Assembly: GCF_016583625.1 (NCBI RefSeq)
Contig: NZ_NRRN01000010.1
Coordinates: forward strand, 1 to 64,000
Direction of reading: 5' to 3'
Source: Halorhodospira abdelmalekii
GTDB lineage: Bacteria > Pseudomonadota > Gammaproteobacteria > Nitrococcales > Halorhodospiraceae
DNA length: 64,000 bases
Shown here: in pieces, positions 16,317 through 24,197 of the stretch
How the letters are laid out: each line of letters begins with the position of its first letter
Numbering within the stretch: the first letter of the stretch is position 1
The notes under the pieces: generated by a model
Told to the model about the DNA's origin: nothing
The model's database searches: none
What the model saw: the letters and a program-made list of their open reading frames with translations, nothing else
Made by a program: the position numbers and the translations under genes

Positions 16317-16378
16317 GTTTAGGCTAGGGGTTCGATTTAGGTTGCGCCCCAGTGCGTGCTGTGGACCGGAGCCTAAAC
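16317..16378. repeat. Inverted repeat between cca and the TauE/SafE gene
   Basis: GTTTAGGCT (16317-16325) and AGCCTAAAC (16370-16378) are perfectly complementary nine-base arms, 44 bases apart. They lie in the 117-base divergent region just upstream of the start codons of both genes. The spacing suits a looped operator more than an RNA hairpin; the role is unknown. Confidence 0.55.
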
Positions 16379-16419
16379 CAGGGTTGCAATAGTGACTACT
16401 TGGCGGGAAACTAGCGCGC

Positions 16420-17208
16420 GTGTTTGAACTCATCCTCTATCTACTCATCGGCGCTGCCGCCGGCATCAGCGCGGGGCTTTTTGGTGTGGGTGGTGGCATC
16501 ATCATCGTGCCCATGCTCCTGCTCATCTTCACGCACCAAGGCGTCTCCGGTGAAGTTGCCATGCATTTGGCGGTCGGTACCTCGCTGGCGACGGTCGCTG
16601 TGATTACCGCTATCGCCGCTTACCGACACCACCGCCTCGGCGCGGTTAGAGGGGCCGCTCTACGCCGCCTGCTGCTCCCCTTGTTGCTCGGAGCGGGTAC
16701 CGGCGTTGCCCTCGCTACACTGATCAGTGGAGCAATGCTGGAGCGTCTATTCGGGCTCTTTTTGATCGCTATTGCGATCCATCTAGCGCTCGATCGCACC
16801 CCCCAAGAAGGGGGCGCTCAGCGGCACACTCGCTTCGATCTGCCCGTCGGGATGTCGATTGGCACGGTCTCGGCGCTGTTCGGTGTCGGCGGCGGCACGC
16901 TGACCGTCCCCTACCTAGCCTGGCAGGGACTGGCTCTGAGGAACGCCATTGCCACCTCGAGCGCCTGCGCCGTACCGCTGGCCGCTTGCGGGGCAATCGG
17001 CTTTGCCCTCATCGGTCAGCCGGTCCAGGAGGCGCTGCCGGCTGGCAGCAGCGGATTCATCTACTGGCCCGCCTTCGCTGCGATCGTTCTCGGCAGCCTG
17101 CTTACTGCCGGGTTGGCGGTGCGGGTCTGCCATCGGCTGAGCAATCGTACCTTGAAGCTCGCCTTCTCCCTGTTGCTGGTTACAATCGGCCTCTATCTGG
17201 TCCTTTAG
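16420..17208 (+). CDS. TauE/SafE (TSUP) family membrane transporter
   Basis: A 262-residue inner-membrane protein with about eight helices. The two halves each carry a related glycine-rich motif, GLFGVGGGIIIVP near residue 20 and ALFGVGGGTLTVPYL near 152, the internal duplication that defines the TSUP family. Characterised members move sulfite, sulfoacetate or other organosulfur anions, but the family is broad and this substrate is not shown by context. It starts at GTG 16420. The neighbours cca and the YfaZ-like gene give no functional hint. Confidence 0.85.
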   Translation: MFELILYLLIGAAAGISAGLFGVGGGIIIVPMLLLIFTHQGVSGEVAMHLAVGTSLATVAVITAIAAYRHHRLGAVRGAALRRLLLPLLLGAGTGVALATLISGAMLERLFGLFLIAIAIHLALDRTPQEGGAQRHTRFDLPVGMSIGTVSALFGVGGGTLTVPYLAWQGLALRNAIATSSACAVPLAACGAIGFALIGQPVQEALPAGSSGFIYWPAFAAIVLGSLLTAGLAVRVCHRLSNRTLKLAFSLLLVTIGLYLVL

Positions 17209-17294
17209 GGGGGAGGGTAGGGAACAGCAAAAAACTGGGCGCAGACGCTGAGCCTGCTGTTGCAAGCGCCGCCTATTGCGTCTTCTTAGCATTT

Positions 17295-17879
17295 TCAGAA
17301 GCGGAAAGTCACCCCAATGTGCAGACCGTTATCGAAAGTCGCGCGCCCACCGCGCATATGCACCCGCAGATAACGAAAACCGAGATAGCCGGCCGCGTGT
17401 TGAGTCATCTCCAGCTCGTAGCGAATGATCCCCTCGTAATAGCGTTCGGCTCGCCCGAAGGAGGTAATATTCGGTGCTATATGGAGCTGAAATAGCATCG
17501 CCTGAGGGATCTGCCCCATGATGCCGAAACGGGCCGAGCCACCGAGCGCCAGCGCGCTCCCCGTCTGTTTCGTATCGTTGGATTTGAAAATCACCCCCTT
17601 GGCACCAGCCCCAAGCTCAAGCGGGCTAAACCCTTCAGCTGGCCCACCGAGAACGTGCGCCTTCCCGCTGAGCACGAAGTCGCTGTCGTCATTAAAAAAG
17701 ACGCCAAACCCTCGGTACGCCCCATCCATGGTTAAAGGGAACAAGGCCGCAATTTCTGCTGCATCGTCGTGGATATTAAAATCGATCTGACGGCCGCCGC
17801 CAAGATTCTGCGCCAGCGCCTGCTCTACTCCCAGGGTCGCCGCTACGACCAGTGCCCCTATCGCTACGATGCGTCTCAT
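17295..17879 (-). CDS. YfaZ-like outer-membrane protein
   Basis: A 194-residue exported protein. A signal peptide ends near EQALAQ (residue 23-24). The rest alternates short hydrophobic and polar strands and ends in Phe (HIGVTFRF), a mark of outer-membrane beta-barrels. The pattern with GFGVFFNDDSDF early and RYLRVHMRG with DNGLHIGV at the end resembles the YfaZ family, whose function is unknown. It lies downstream of accC on the same strand after 154 bases, so it may have its own promoter there. Confidence 0.7.
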   Translation of the reverse strand: MRRIVAIGALVVAATLGVEQALAQNLGGGRQIDFNIHDDAAEIAALFPLTMDGAYRGFGVFFNDDSDFVLSGKAHVLGGPAEGFSPLELGAGAKGVIFKSNDTKQTGSALALGGSARFGIMGQIPQAMLFQLHIAPNITSFGRAERYYEGIIRYELEMTQHAAGYLGFRYLRVHMRGGRATFDNGLHIGVTFRF

Positions 17880-18033
17880 GCTCTATGCCCCCAGCGCGCC
17901 GGTTTTGCGCACTCTCAGTCGATCGTACGACTCTCTAGCAGTCTCCACTCCAGCAGAGAGACCCGGGGCCAGCCTACTCGGCCAGCCACTCGCCATCAAT
18001 ACCGGCATACGCGCCCCTTTCGCTGTCCGCACC

Positions 18034-19377
18034 TCAGTCGAGTGCCAGCTTCTTCTCCAGGTAGTGGATATCGGTGCCACCGGTACGGAATGCAGCATCC
18101 GCGATGATGTCCTGTTGCAACGAAACATTGGTACGAATGCCACCGATGACGATCTCCGATAGCGCTGTACGCATCCGCGCTAGCGCGCTTTCCCGGTTCG
18201 CTCCGTGGGTGATCAGCTTCCCGATCATTGAGTCGTAGTAAGGGGGCACGGTGTAACCGGTATAGACGTGAGAGTCTAAGCGTACCCCGGGGCCCCCTGG
18301 GGCGTGAAAGTGGTCGATCGTCCCAGGACACGGCATGAGTGTCTTCGGGTCTTCGGCATTGATCCGGCACTCGACGGCGTGACCCTGAATCCGGATCTCA
18401 TCCTGGCGCCAGCTCAGCGGTTCGCCAGCGGCAACCCGGATCTGCTCAGCGACCAGGTCGCACCCGGTGACCATCTCCGTCACTGGATGCTCGACCTGGA
18501 TGCGCGTGTTCATCTCGATAAAGTAGAATTCGCCCTTTTCATAGAGGAACTCGAAGGTGCCGGCGCCGACATAGCCCATCTGCCGGCACGCTTCGGCACA
18601 CCGCTCGCCGATCTCTTGGCGCTGCGCTTCGGTAATCCCCGGAGCCGGGGCCTCCTCGACGACTTTTTGATGGCGACGCTGCATGGAGCAGTCGCGCTCC
18701 CCGAGGTGAATAGCGTTGCCGTGACGATCGGCGAGCACTTGGAATTCGATATGTCGCGGTTTTTCCAGGTACTTCTCCATGTACACGGTGCTATCGCCAA
18801 AGGCGTTCTGCGCCTCGTTACGGGTTAAGGAGATCGCATTGAGCAACGCCGCTTCGCTGCGAACCACGCGCATGCCGCGTCCGCCGCCGCCAGCTGCCGC
18901 CTTGATCATGATCGGGTAGCCGATCGTGGCAGCAATGCGTAGCGCCTCGTCGGGATCGTCCTCCGGGATCGGCCCTCCTGAGCCGGGCACGCACGGCACG
19001 CCTGTCTCCTTCATTGCTTGAATGGCCGAGACCTTATCCCCCATCGTGCGAATACATCCCGGGGGGGGGCCGATGAAGATGAAGCCAGATTGCTCGACCC
19101 GCTCGGCAAAGTCGGCGCTTTCGGAGAGAAAGCCGTACCCAGGGTGGATTGCGGTCGAGTCAGTCACCTCGGCGGCCGCGATCAGTGCCGGGATGTTCAG
19201 ATAGCTCTCGGTAACGCTGTTCGGTCCGATGCAGACCGACTCATCCGCTAAACGCACATGCTTAAGCTCGCGGTCAGCGGCGGAGTGGACGGCAACGCTG
19301 CGAATATCGAGTTCGCGGCAGGCCCGCAAGATACGTAAGGCGATCTCGCCGCGGTTGGCGATCAGAATCTTTTGCAT
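18034..19377 (-). CDS. accC: Acetyl-CoA carboxylase, biotin carboxylase subunit
   Basis: A 447-residue AccC, which carboxylates biotin on AccB with ATP and bicarbonate, the first step of fatty acid synthesis. [17 protein letters not shown] is the usual start. [12 protein letters not shown] is the glycine-rich ATP loop; [28 protein letters not shown] and [16 protein letters not shown] contain catalytic and metal-binding residues. It follows accB by nine bases and belongs to the aroQ-accB-accC operon. Confidence 0.98.
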   Translation of the reverse strand: MQKILIANRGEIALRILRACRELDIRSVAVHSAADRELKHVRLADESVCIGPNSVTESYLNIPALIAAAEVTDSTAIHPGYGFLSESADFAERVEQSGFIFIGPPPGCIRTMGDKVSAIQAMKETGVPCVPGSGGPIPEDDPDEALRIAATIGYPIMIKAAAGGGGRGMRVVRSEAALLNAISLTRNEAQNAFGDSTVYMEKYLEKPRHIEFQVLADRHGNAIHLGERDCSMQRRHQKVVEEAPAPGITEAQRQEIGERCAEACRQMGYVGAGTFEFLYEKGEFYFIEMNTRIQVEHPVTEMVTGCDLVAEQIRVAAGEPLSWRQDEIRIQGHAVECRINAEDPKTLMPCPGTIDHFHAPGGPGVRLDSHVYTGYTVPPYYDSMIGKLITHGANRESALARMRTALSEIVIGGIRTNVSLQQDIIADAAFRTGGTDIHYLEKKLALD

Positions 19378-19386
19378 GGCCAGTAC

Positions 19387-19881
19387 TCAGTCGGCGATCA
19401 AGAAGAGCGGTTGATCATACTCAACAGGCTGGCCGTTCTCGACCAGCACCGCGGTTACGACGCCATCCCGGTCGGCCTCAATCTGATTGAGCATCTTCAT
19501 CGCCTCGATGATACAGAGCGTATCACCAGCGCGAACCCGCTGTCCGACCTCGACAAAGGCCTTGGCCGTCGGCGATGGTGAGCGATAGAAGGTACCGACC
19601 ATCGGCGATCGGACCGGATCCCCTTCCGGCTCTGGTTCCGCCGAACCGCCACCCTGGTTCTCAGATCCCGCTGCCGTCTGCTCGCTCGCGGCAGCAGGCG
19701 CTGGCGGTGCTGCGTACTGTGGCATTGGCGATGGGGGGGGCGCAGCGTAGGCGGTAGGCGCAGCCGGCTGCGGTGGATTGCGGGTGATCCGTACCGACTC
19801 CTCGCCTTCGGCAATCTCGATCTCGTGGACCCCGGTCTCTTCGAGCAGCTCGATTAGGCGTTTAATCTTTCGAATATCCAT
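19387..19881 (-). CDS. accB: Biotin carboxyl carrier protein of acetyl-CoA carboxylase
   Basis: A 164-residue Acc[18 protein letters not shown] is the N-terminal helix. A Pro/Ala/Gln-rich flexible linker follows (about residues 38-85), then the biotinyl domain with [15 protein letters not shown] and the biotin-accepting lysine in [12 protein letters not shown]. Length is near the E. coli protein (156). It lies between aroQ and accC in one minus-strand operon, as in many gammaproteobacteria. Confidence 0.98.
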   Translation of the reverse strand: MDIRKIKRLIELLEETGVHEIEIAEGEESVRITRNPPQPAAPTAYAAPPPSPMPQYAAPPAPAAASEQTAAGSENQGGGSAEPEPEGDPVRSPMVGTFYRSPSPTAKAFVEVGQRVRAGDTLCIIEAMKMLNQIEADRDGVVTAVLVENGQPVEYDQPLFLIAD

Positions 19882-19907
19882 GTTAATGGCGCCCTTTGTT
19901 TAGTATC

Positions 19908-20348
19908 TTACCCTCCCATGCGCCGAATAGCTGCACGGGCTGCTAGCTCGTAGCCCTCTGCCCCCAAGCCACTAACCACCCCCTGTGCTACATCGGCGAG
20001 GTAAGAGCGTTGGCGGAAGGACTCGCGAGCGTGGATGTTGGATAGGTGGACCTCGATGAAGGGAATCTGGACAGCAAGCAGCGCATCGCGCAAGCCGATG
20101 CTGGTGTGGGTGAGCGCAGCGGGATTGATGACGATATAGCCCACTCCCTCGTCGGCGGCAGCGTGGATGTAATCGATTAGCTCGCCTTCGTGGTTCGACT
20201 GCACGGCCTCGAAGTCGATCTCAGCAGCTTCACACAGCCTCTGTAGACGCTGATTGATCGCGGCGAGTGTCGTCTGCCCGTAGCGCTCAGGCTCACGTTG
20301 GCCTAGTCGGCTGAGGTTGGGGCCGTGGAGAACAAGCAACTTCGGCAT
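19908..20348 (-). CDS. aroQ: 3-dehydroquinate dehydratase, type II
   Basis: A 146-residue type II dehydroquinase of the shikimate pathway, active as a dodecamer. [13 protein letters not shown] and EPERYG include the lid-loop Arg and Tyr; [17 protein letters not shown] and [17 protein letters not shown] hold the conserved Asn and the tunnel residues; [16 protein letters not shown] has the catalytic His region. It heads the operon with accB and accC. Upstream, 20349-20515 separates it from the acyltransferase gene and should contain the promoter; none was clear enough to mark. Confidence 0.96.
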   Translation of the reverse strand: MPKLLVLHGPNLSRLGQREPERYGQTTLAAINQRLQRLCEAAEIDFEAVQSNHEGELIDYIHAAADEGVGYIVINPAALTHTSIGLRDALLAVQIPFIEVHLSNIHARESFRQRSYLADVAQGVVSGLGAEGYELAARAAIRRMGG

Positions 20349-20515
20349 GCGCGGTACTCACCCTTCCTCTCTGCGATCCTGCCCGGATTCTGACCGAGCA
20401 CGCGAAAATTGTCTAGTTCTCTGAGGTTCGCTGCATAAGCCGGCCGCTTCTTGCCCAAATTGAGCTCCCGCATGCCGCTCGAACGGCCCCAACGGTTCAG
20501 CAAGGAGTCGTTCAG

Positions 20516-21529
20516 TCAGCCGCTGCTGTAAGGGGAGCGCGCGTCCGGGTCGGGGCGTGTCTTGAAACGCCGGTGGAGCCACAGATACTGCTCCGGAGCA
20601 CGTTCGACCTGCTCTTCGATCAACGCATTGACCCGTGCTGCATCGGTCACCTCGTCTCCAGAGGGGAAGTCGGCAAGCGCGGGGAGCATTTCGACGTGCC
20701 AGAAGGGGCCAGGGCGACGCTCATAGCGTACCGGTACGACGGCCGCTCCTGAAGCCTGGGCCAGTCGCCCAGTCATAGTCAGGGTCATCGCTGGGGCGCC
20801 CATAAAGGGGGCGAAGACCCCGCTACGGCTGCCAAAGTCTTGATCGGGCGCGTACCAAACCACGCCGTTGCTGCGCAGCACACGCAGAATCCCGCGCATG
20901 TCCTCGTTATGCAGCATCCCGGTCACCGCGGCACGACGGACACGCAGCATCTCGGCATCGAAGAGGCGATCCTTCGCCGGCTTGTAGACCGGATAGAATG
21001 CCTCAATGTGTCGACCTAGGATTTTCGTTCCCATCTCTACACTGGTGTAGTGGGCGGCTAGTAAGATAACCCCGCGGCCACGGCGTCGTGCCTCCTCTAG
21101 GTGTTCCAATCCGTAAAGGGCGTAACGTCCGGCGATCCGTCGATCCGACAGCCACCAAGCAACCCCGCCCTCGAAGAGCCCCCGAGTCGCACTACGAAAG
21201 TGCGCACGCTCTAGGCGACGGCGCGCCGCCGGTGTTTGCTCGGGAAAGGCAATAGTGAGATTGACCCGGACGATCCGTCGGCGTGTCAGGATCAGCGCCC
21301 ACAGGAGGGTGCCCAAGAGATCGGCTAGGGGCATCAGCAGCGGCCACGGTAACACGACCAGTAGACGCAGCAGAACGAGCGCTGCCCCGGTTGGCCAGTA
21401 CCGCGGGTGGTAGAGAGGGAGCGATTGTCGGCGGCTTTTCCGGCCGAGCCCCCTCTTGCGCCGACCCCCTTGGCTGCGTCCAGAGGGATGGGTGGGCGCG
21501 GGTGGTGGTGAGCCTGGTGAGTCCGTCAT
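20516..21529 (-). CDS. LpxL/HtrB-type lipid A acyltransferase (copy 1)
   Basis: A 337-residue inner-membrane-associated acyltransferase of the family that adds secondary acyl chains to Kdo2-lipid IVA. The catalytic HX4E motif is HYTSVE in VILLAAHYTSVEMG. VVWYAPDQDFG and FAPFMGAPA are family segments, and EQVERAPEQYLWLHRRFKTRP is the typical end. The first 35 residues are Pro/Gly/Arg-rich and unusual. A second copy at 35627-36622 shares the same motifs; which one is LpxL and which LpxM cannot be settled by eye. Confidence 0.9.
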   Translation of the reverse strand: MTDSPGSPPPAPTHPSGRSQGGRRKRGLGRKSRRQSLPLYHPRYWPTGAALVLLRLLVVLPWPLLMPLADLLGTLLWALILTRRRIVRVNLTIAFPEQTPAARRRLERAHFRSATRGLFEGGVAWWLSDRRIAGRYALYGLEHLEEARRRGRGVILLAAHYTSVEMGTKILGRHIEAFYPVYKPAKDRLFDAEMLRVRRAAVTGMLHNEDMRGILRVLRSNGVVWYAPDQDFGSRSGVFAPFMGAPAMTLTMTGRLAQASGAAVVPVRYERRPGPFWHVEMLPALADFPSGDEVTDAARVNALIEEQVERAPEQYLWLHRRFKTRPDPDARSPYSSG

Positions 21530-21574
21530 GGGGAATATTTTAGCAAAAGCCTGCGCGCGAGGGCGCCCGCCGCC

Positions 21575-22159
21575 TTAAGCGCGCAGCTGCCTGCCGGTGG
21601 ACAGATCGTAGATCGGTGTTGGGCGCTCGAGTCCACCGAGCGGACCGGGAAGCAGGGCTGCGATGCGCTCGCCGAAGTAGCAGCGCACCTGTGAGGCACT
21701 GCGCGCGGGGCGGCAGCGGGTTGGGTTAGCGCTTGTTGAGACGATCGCTCCGCCGAAGGCCCGACACAGGGCAGCGGCCTGCGGGTGTGCGGTGACGCGA
21801 ACAGCGACGGTGGCGCGTCCGCCGGTGAGCCATTCGGGCACGGTTGGTGCCGCTGGGACGATCCAGGTGACTGGACCCGGCCAAGTGCGTTGGGCTGGCT
21901 CGATGGTCGCCGCGGGCAGGGGGGGCATGAAGGGGGTGAGGTCGGCCAGGGTGGCAGCGATTACGATGAGTCCTTGAGTGGCGGAGCGCCCTTTAAGGGC
22001 GAGAAGTGAAGAGACGGCCTGCTGGCTCCAGGGGTTGCAGCCGAGGCCCCATACGGCCTCGGTCGGATAGGCAATAACGCCACCCTGGCGCAAGGCGCGT
22101 GCGGCGAAGTGCAGTCGAAAGCGGCGACCAGTTTCAGCAGTGGAAGTTGGTATACCCAT
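21575..22159 (-). CDS. tsaC: Threonylcarbamoyl-AMP synthase TsaC (YrdC type)
   Basis: A 194-residue YrdC-domain enzyme that makes threonylcarbamoyl-AMP from Thr, bicarbonate and ATP for the TsaD complex. GVIAYPTEAVWGLGCNP, ALKGRSATQGLIVIA (variant of KxR...PL), WPGPVTWIVPA, VAVRVTAHP and GGAIVSTSANPT are the family blocks. The size matches the short TsaC form without the Sua5 domain. It is followed on the same strand by the LpxL-type gene and preceded by plsY, 24 bases away, so these may share a transcript. Confidence 0.93.
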   Translation of the reverse strand: MGIPTSTAETGRRFRLHFAARALRQGGVIAYPTEAVWGLGCNPWSQQAVSSLLALKGRSATQGLIVIAATLADLTPFMPPLPAATIEPAQRTWPGPVTWIVPAAPTVPEWLTGGRATVAVRVTAHPQAAALCRAFGGAIVSTSANPTRCRPARSASQVRCYFGERIAALLPGPLGGLERPTPIYDLSTGRQLRA

Positions 22160-22183
22160 CCAGTCTAGGGGCGCGTTTGGCCG

Positions 22184-22780
22184 TCACTCCGAAGAGCGGC
22201 CGCCGATACGTCCCTCCTCACCTGTGGCCAAGCGGACGATGTTTTCGCGGTGACGCCAGATGCTGGCAACGGCCAGGATCGCGGTGGCAGCCCACAGCAC
22301 CGGTGCCTCGGTCTGCCACATCACGTAGATCGGTGCCATGGCAAAGGCGACGATTGCTGCCAGCGAGGAGTAGCGAAAGGCTGCAGCCACGGCCAACCAA
22401 GTCAGTGCAGCTGCACCGAGTGCGACCGGTGACCAGGCGAGGAGGACGCCGAGTCCGGTAGCGACGCCCTTGCCGCCCTGGAAACGGAAATAGAGCGGAT
22501 AGAGGTGCCCGAAAAAGGCCGCAAGACCAGTGGCGGCGGCGATCACTGGGTCGCCGGTGAGTGCCCAGGCCAAGACGACGGGTAGTGTGCCCTTGAGCCA
22601 ATCGCCAGCTAGGGTCGCTGCAGCGGGGCCCTTGCCAGCAAGGCGCAGCACGTTGGTGGCTCCCGGATTGCCCGAGCCGTCTTGGCGTGGGTCGCCAAGG
22701 CGCAGTAGGCGACAGATCACGATGGCCGACGAGATCGAGCCGACGAGGTAGCCAATAATCACGAGTGCGACATCAAGCAT
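22184..22780 (-). CDS. plsY: Acyl-phosphate glycerol-3-phosphate acyltransferase
   Basis: A 198-residue membrane enzyme that acylates glycerol 3-phosphate from acyl-phosphate, the first step of phospholipid synthesis in most bacteria. ATG 22780 is preferred; a TTG at 22795 adds five residues. The three conserved loops are visible: GSISSAIVICRL with DGSGNPGATNVLR, GHLYPLYFRFQGGKGVATG, and the last loop WRHRENIVRLATGEE. About five membrane helices. It is divergent from the MidA-like gene. Confidence 0.96.
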   Translation of the reverse strand: MLDVALVIIGYLVGSISSAIVICRLLRLGDPRQDGSGNPGATNVLRLAGKGPAAATLAGDWLKGTLPVVLAWALTGDPVIAAATGLAAFFGHLYPLYFRFQGGKGVATGLGVLLAWSPVALGAAALTWLAVAAAFRYSSLAAIVAFAMAPIYVMWQTEAPVLWAATAILAVASIWRHRENIVRLATGEEGRIGGRSSE

Positions 22781-22881
22781 AGTTAGTGGCTTCAATAGCT
22801 GTGCGGTTGAATTTTGCTAGTCTCCCGTGCTGCGCTGCAGCTTGCAAGGGGGGCACGGCAGCGCGCACTGGCGCCATCGAG

Positions 22882-22926
22882 CGGTATCACCGACTAACCT
22901 GACAGTGCCACCGGTTGGTGCTATCG
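22882..22926. other. Imperfect hairpin in the plsY/MidA divergent region
   Basis: CGGTATCACCGAC (22882-22894) can pair with GTTGGTGCTATCG (22914-22926), with two G-T pairs and one mismatch over 13 positions. A second small stem, GGCGCA (22953-22958) with TGCGCC (22963-22968), lies 30 bases before the MidA-like start. The 218-base region holds no gene. Neither stem is followed by a T-run. Confidence 0.4.
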
Positions 22927-22998
22927 GCCCATTGCTGTGCCGTTGGGCTGGGGGCGCAGGCTTGCGCCTAGCGGTCGCGATGCGGATACTGCTGCGTG

Positions 22999-24183
22999 AT
23001 GTCGACGAACAAAACACTTCCGCAACCCGATACCGCCGCCCGTGCCGCGAGCGCCGAATTGCACGAGCGCCTTTGCACGGCCATTGATGCTGCCGGCGGG
23101 GCGATCCCCTTCGACTGCTTCATGGAGCGGGCGCTCTACGAGCCGCAGCTTGGCTACTATCGCGGAGGTGCGGCTCGTTTCGGCAGCGGCGGCGACTTTG
23201 CCACTGCTCCGGAGTTGACGCCGCTCTTCGGGCGCACTTTGGCGCACCAGATTGCCGAGATCTTAGCCCATCTCGGCGGCGGTGAAGTGATCGAACTCGG
23301 CCCCGGTTCGGGGCGTTTGGCCGCCGATACCCTGACCGAATTGGCCGCCCTCGATGCCTTGCCGCAGCGCTGGCGGATGCTTGAGGTCAGCGGCGCCTTG
23401 CGCGCAGAACAGGAGCGCACGCTGGCGGCGTGCGATGCGGCGATCGGCGCCCGCATCGAGTGGCTTGAGGCGTTACCGGAGCCGACCGGAAACCGGATCT
23501 GGGTGGCGAACGAGGTCTTGGATGCGCTGCCGGTTAAGCGCTTTGTCCGGCGCGACGGGGCAATTCGAGAGTTGGGGGTCGGGGTCGAGGAGGGGCGTTT
23601 GGTCTGGCGCGAGCTGCCCGCCGCAGAGGAGCTTCGCGCGGCCGTCGAGCGTCTCGAAGAGGGCATGGCCCCCTTTCCGGATGGCTACGTCTCAGAGGTC
23701 TGTACTCGCCTGCCGGCCTTTATTCGTGGCCTTGCAGAGGCCTTTGAGCGCGGGGTCATGTTGTGGATTGACTACGGCTATCCGCGGCGGGAGTACTACC
23801 TACCTGAGCGCCGTCGCGGCACCCTGATTTGCCACTACCGCCACCACGCCCACGACGACCCCTTCTTCTACCCCGGGCTGCAAGATATTACCGCCTTTGT
23901 CGATTTCAGCGCGCTGGCCGAGGCGCTGCGCGCTGCTGAACTCGATGTGCTCGGTTACGCCCCACAAGGGCCGTTTCTGGTCGGGGCGGGGTTGGCCGAG
24001 TTGGCCCGGCCGCAGCTTGAGACGATCGAGGATGCGCGCGAGCGCGTCGTGATCGCCCAGGCGATCCACCGGTTGACGCACCCGGGTGATATGGGCGAGC
24101 GGTTTAAGGTGATGGTTGCCGGGCGCGGCTACTCGGGGCCGCTGAGCGGACTGCGTATCGCCGATCGCCTCGGTAGCCTCTAG
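22999..24183 (+). CDS. MidA/NDUFAF7-like SAM-dependent methyltransferase (DUF185)
   Basis: About 394 residues. ATG 22999 is chosen over an adjacent GTG. IPFDCFMERALYEPQLGYY and FGSGGDFATAPELTPLFG are the hallmark N-terminal blocks of the family. EVIELGPGSGRLAADTL is the SAM-binding glycine loop, VWVANEVLDALPV-like text (RIWVANEVLDALPVKRF) follows, and IDYGYPRREYY and CHYRHHAHDDPFFYPG are further signatures. Mitochondrial relatives methylate an arginine of complex I subunit NDUFS2; the bacterial role is not established. It is convergent with topA, 14 bases apart. Confidence 0.88.
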   Translation: MSTNKTLPQPDTAARAASAELHERLCTAIDAAGGAIPFDCFMERALYEPQLGYYRGGAARFGSGGDFATAPELTPLFGRTLAHQIAEILAHLGGGEVIELGPGSGRLAADTLTELAALDALPQRWRMLEVSGALRAEQERTLAACDAAIGARIEWLEALPEPTGNRIWVANEVLDALPVKRFVRRDGAIRELGVGVEEGRLVWRELPAAEELRAAVERLEEGMAPFPDGYVSEVCTRLPAFIRGLAEAFERGVMLWIDYGYPRREYYLPERRRGTLICHYRHHAHDDPFFYPGLQDITAFVDFSALAEALRAAELDVLGYAPQGPFLVGAGLAELARPQLETIEDARERVVIAQAIHRLTHPGDMGERFKVMVAGRGYSGPLSGLRIADRLGSL

Positions 24184-24197
24184 TAACCAGAGGCGGG

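Noticed and set aside
16325-16350. A GGGGTTCGATT segment resembling a tRNA T-arm
   Set aside because: No complementary closing arm follows, and a tRNA here would run into the cca coding region.
20303-20503. A 66-codon minus-strand frame upstream of and overlapping aroQ
   Set aside because: It covers the likely aroQ leader, has no ribosome site or motif, and overlaps aroQ in another frame.
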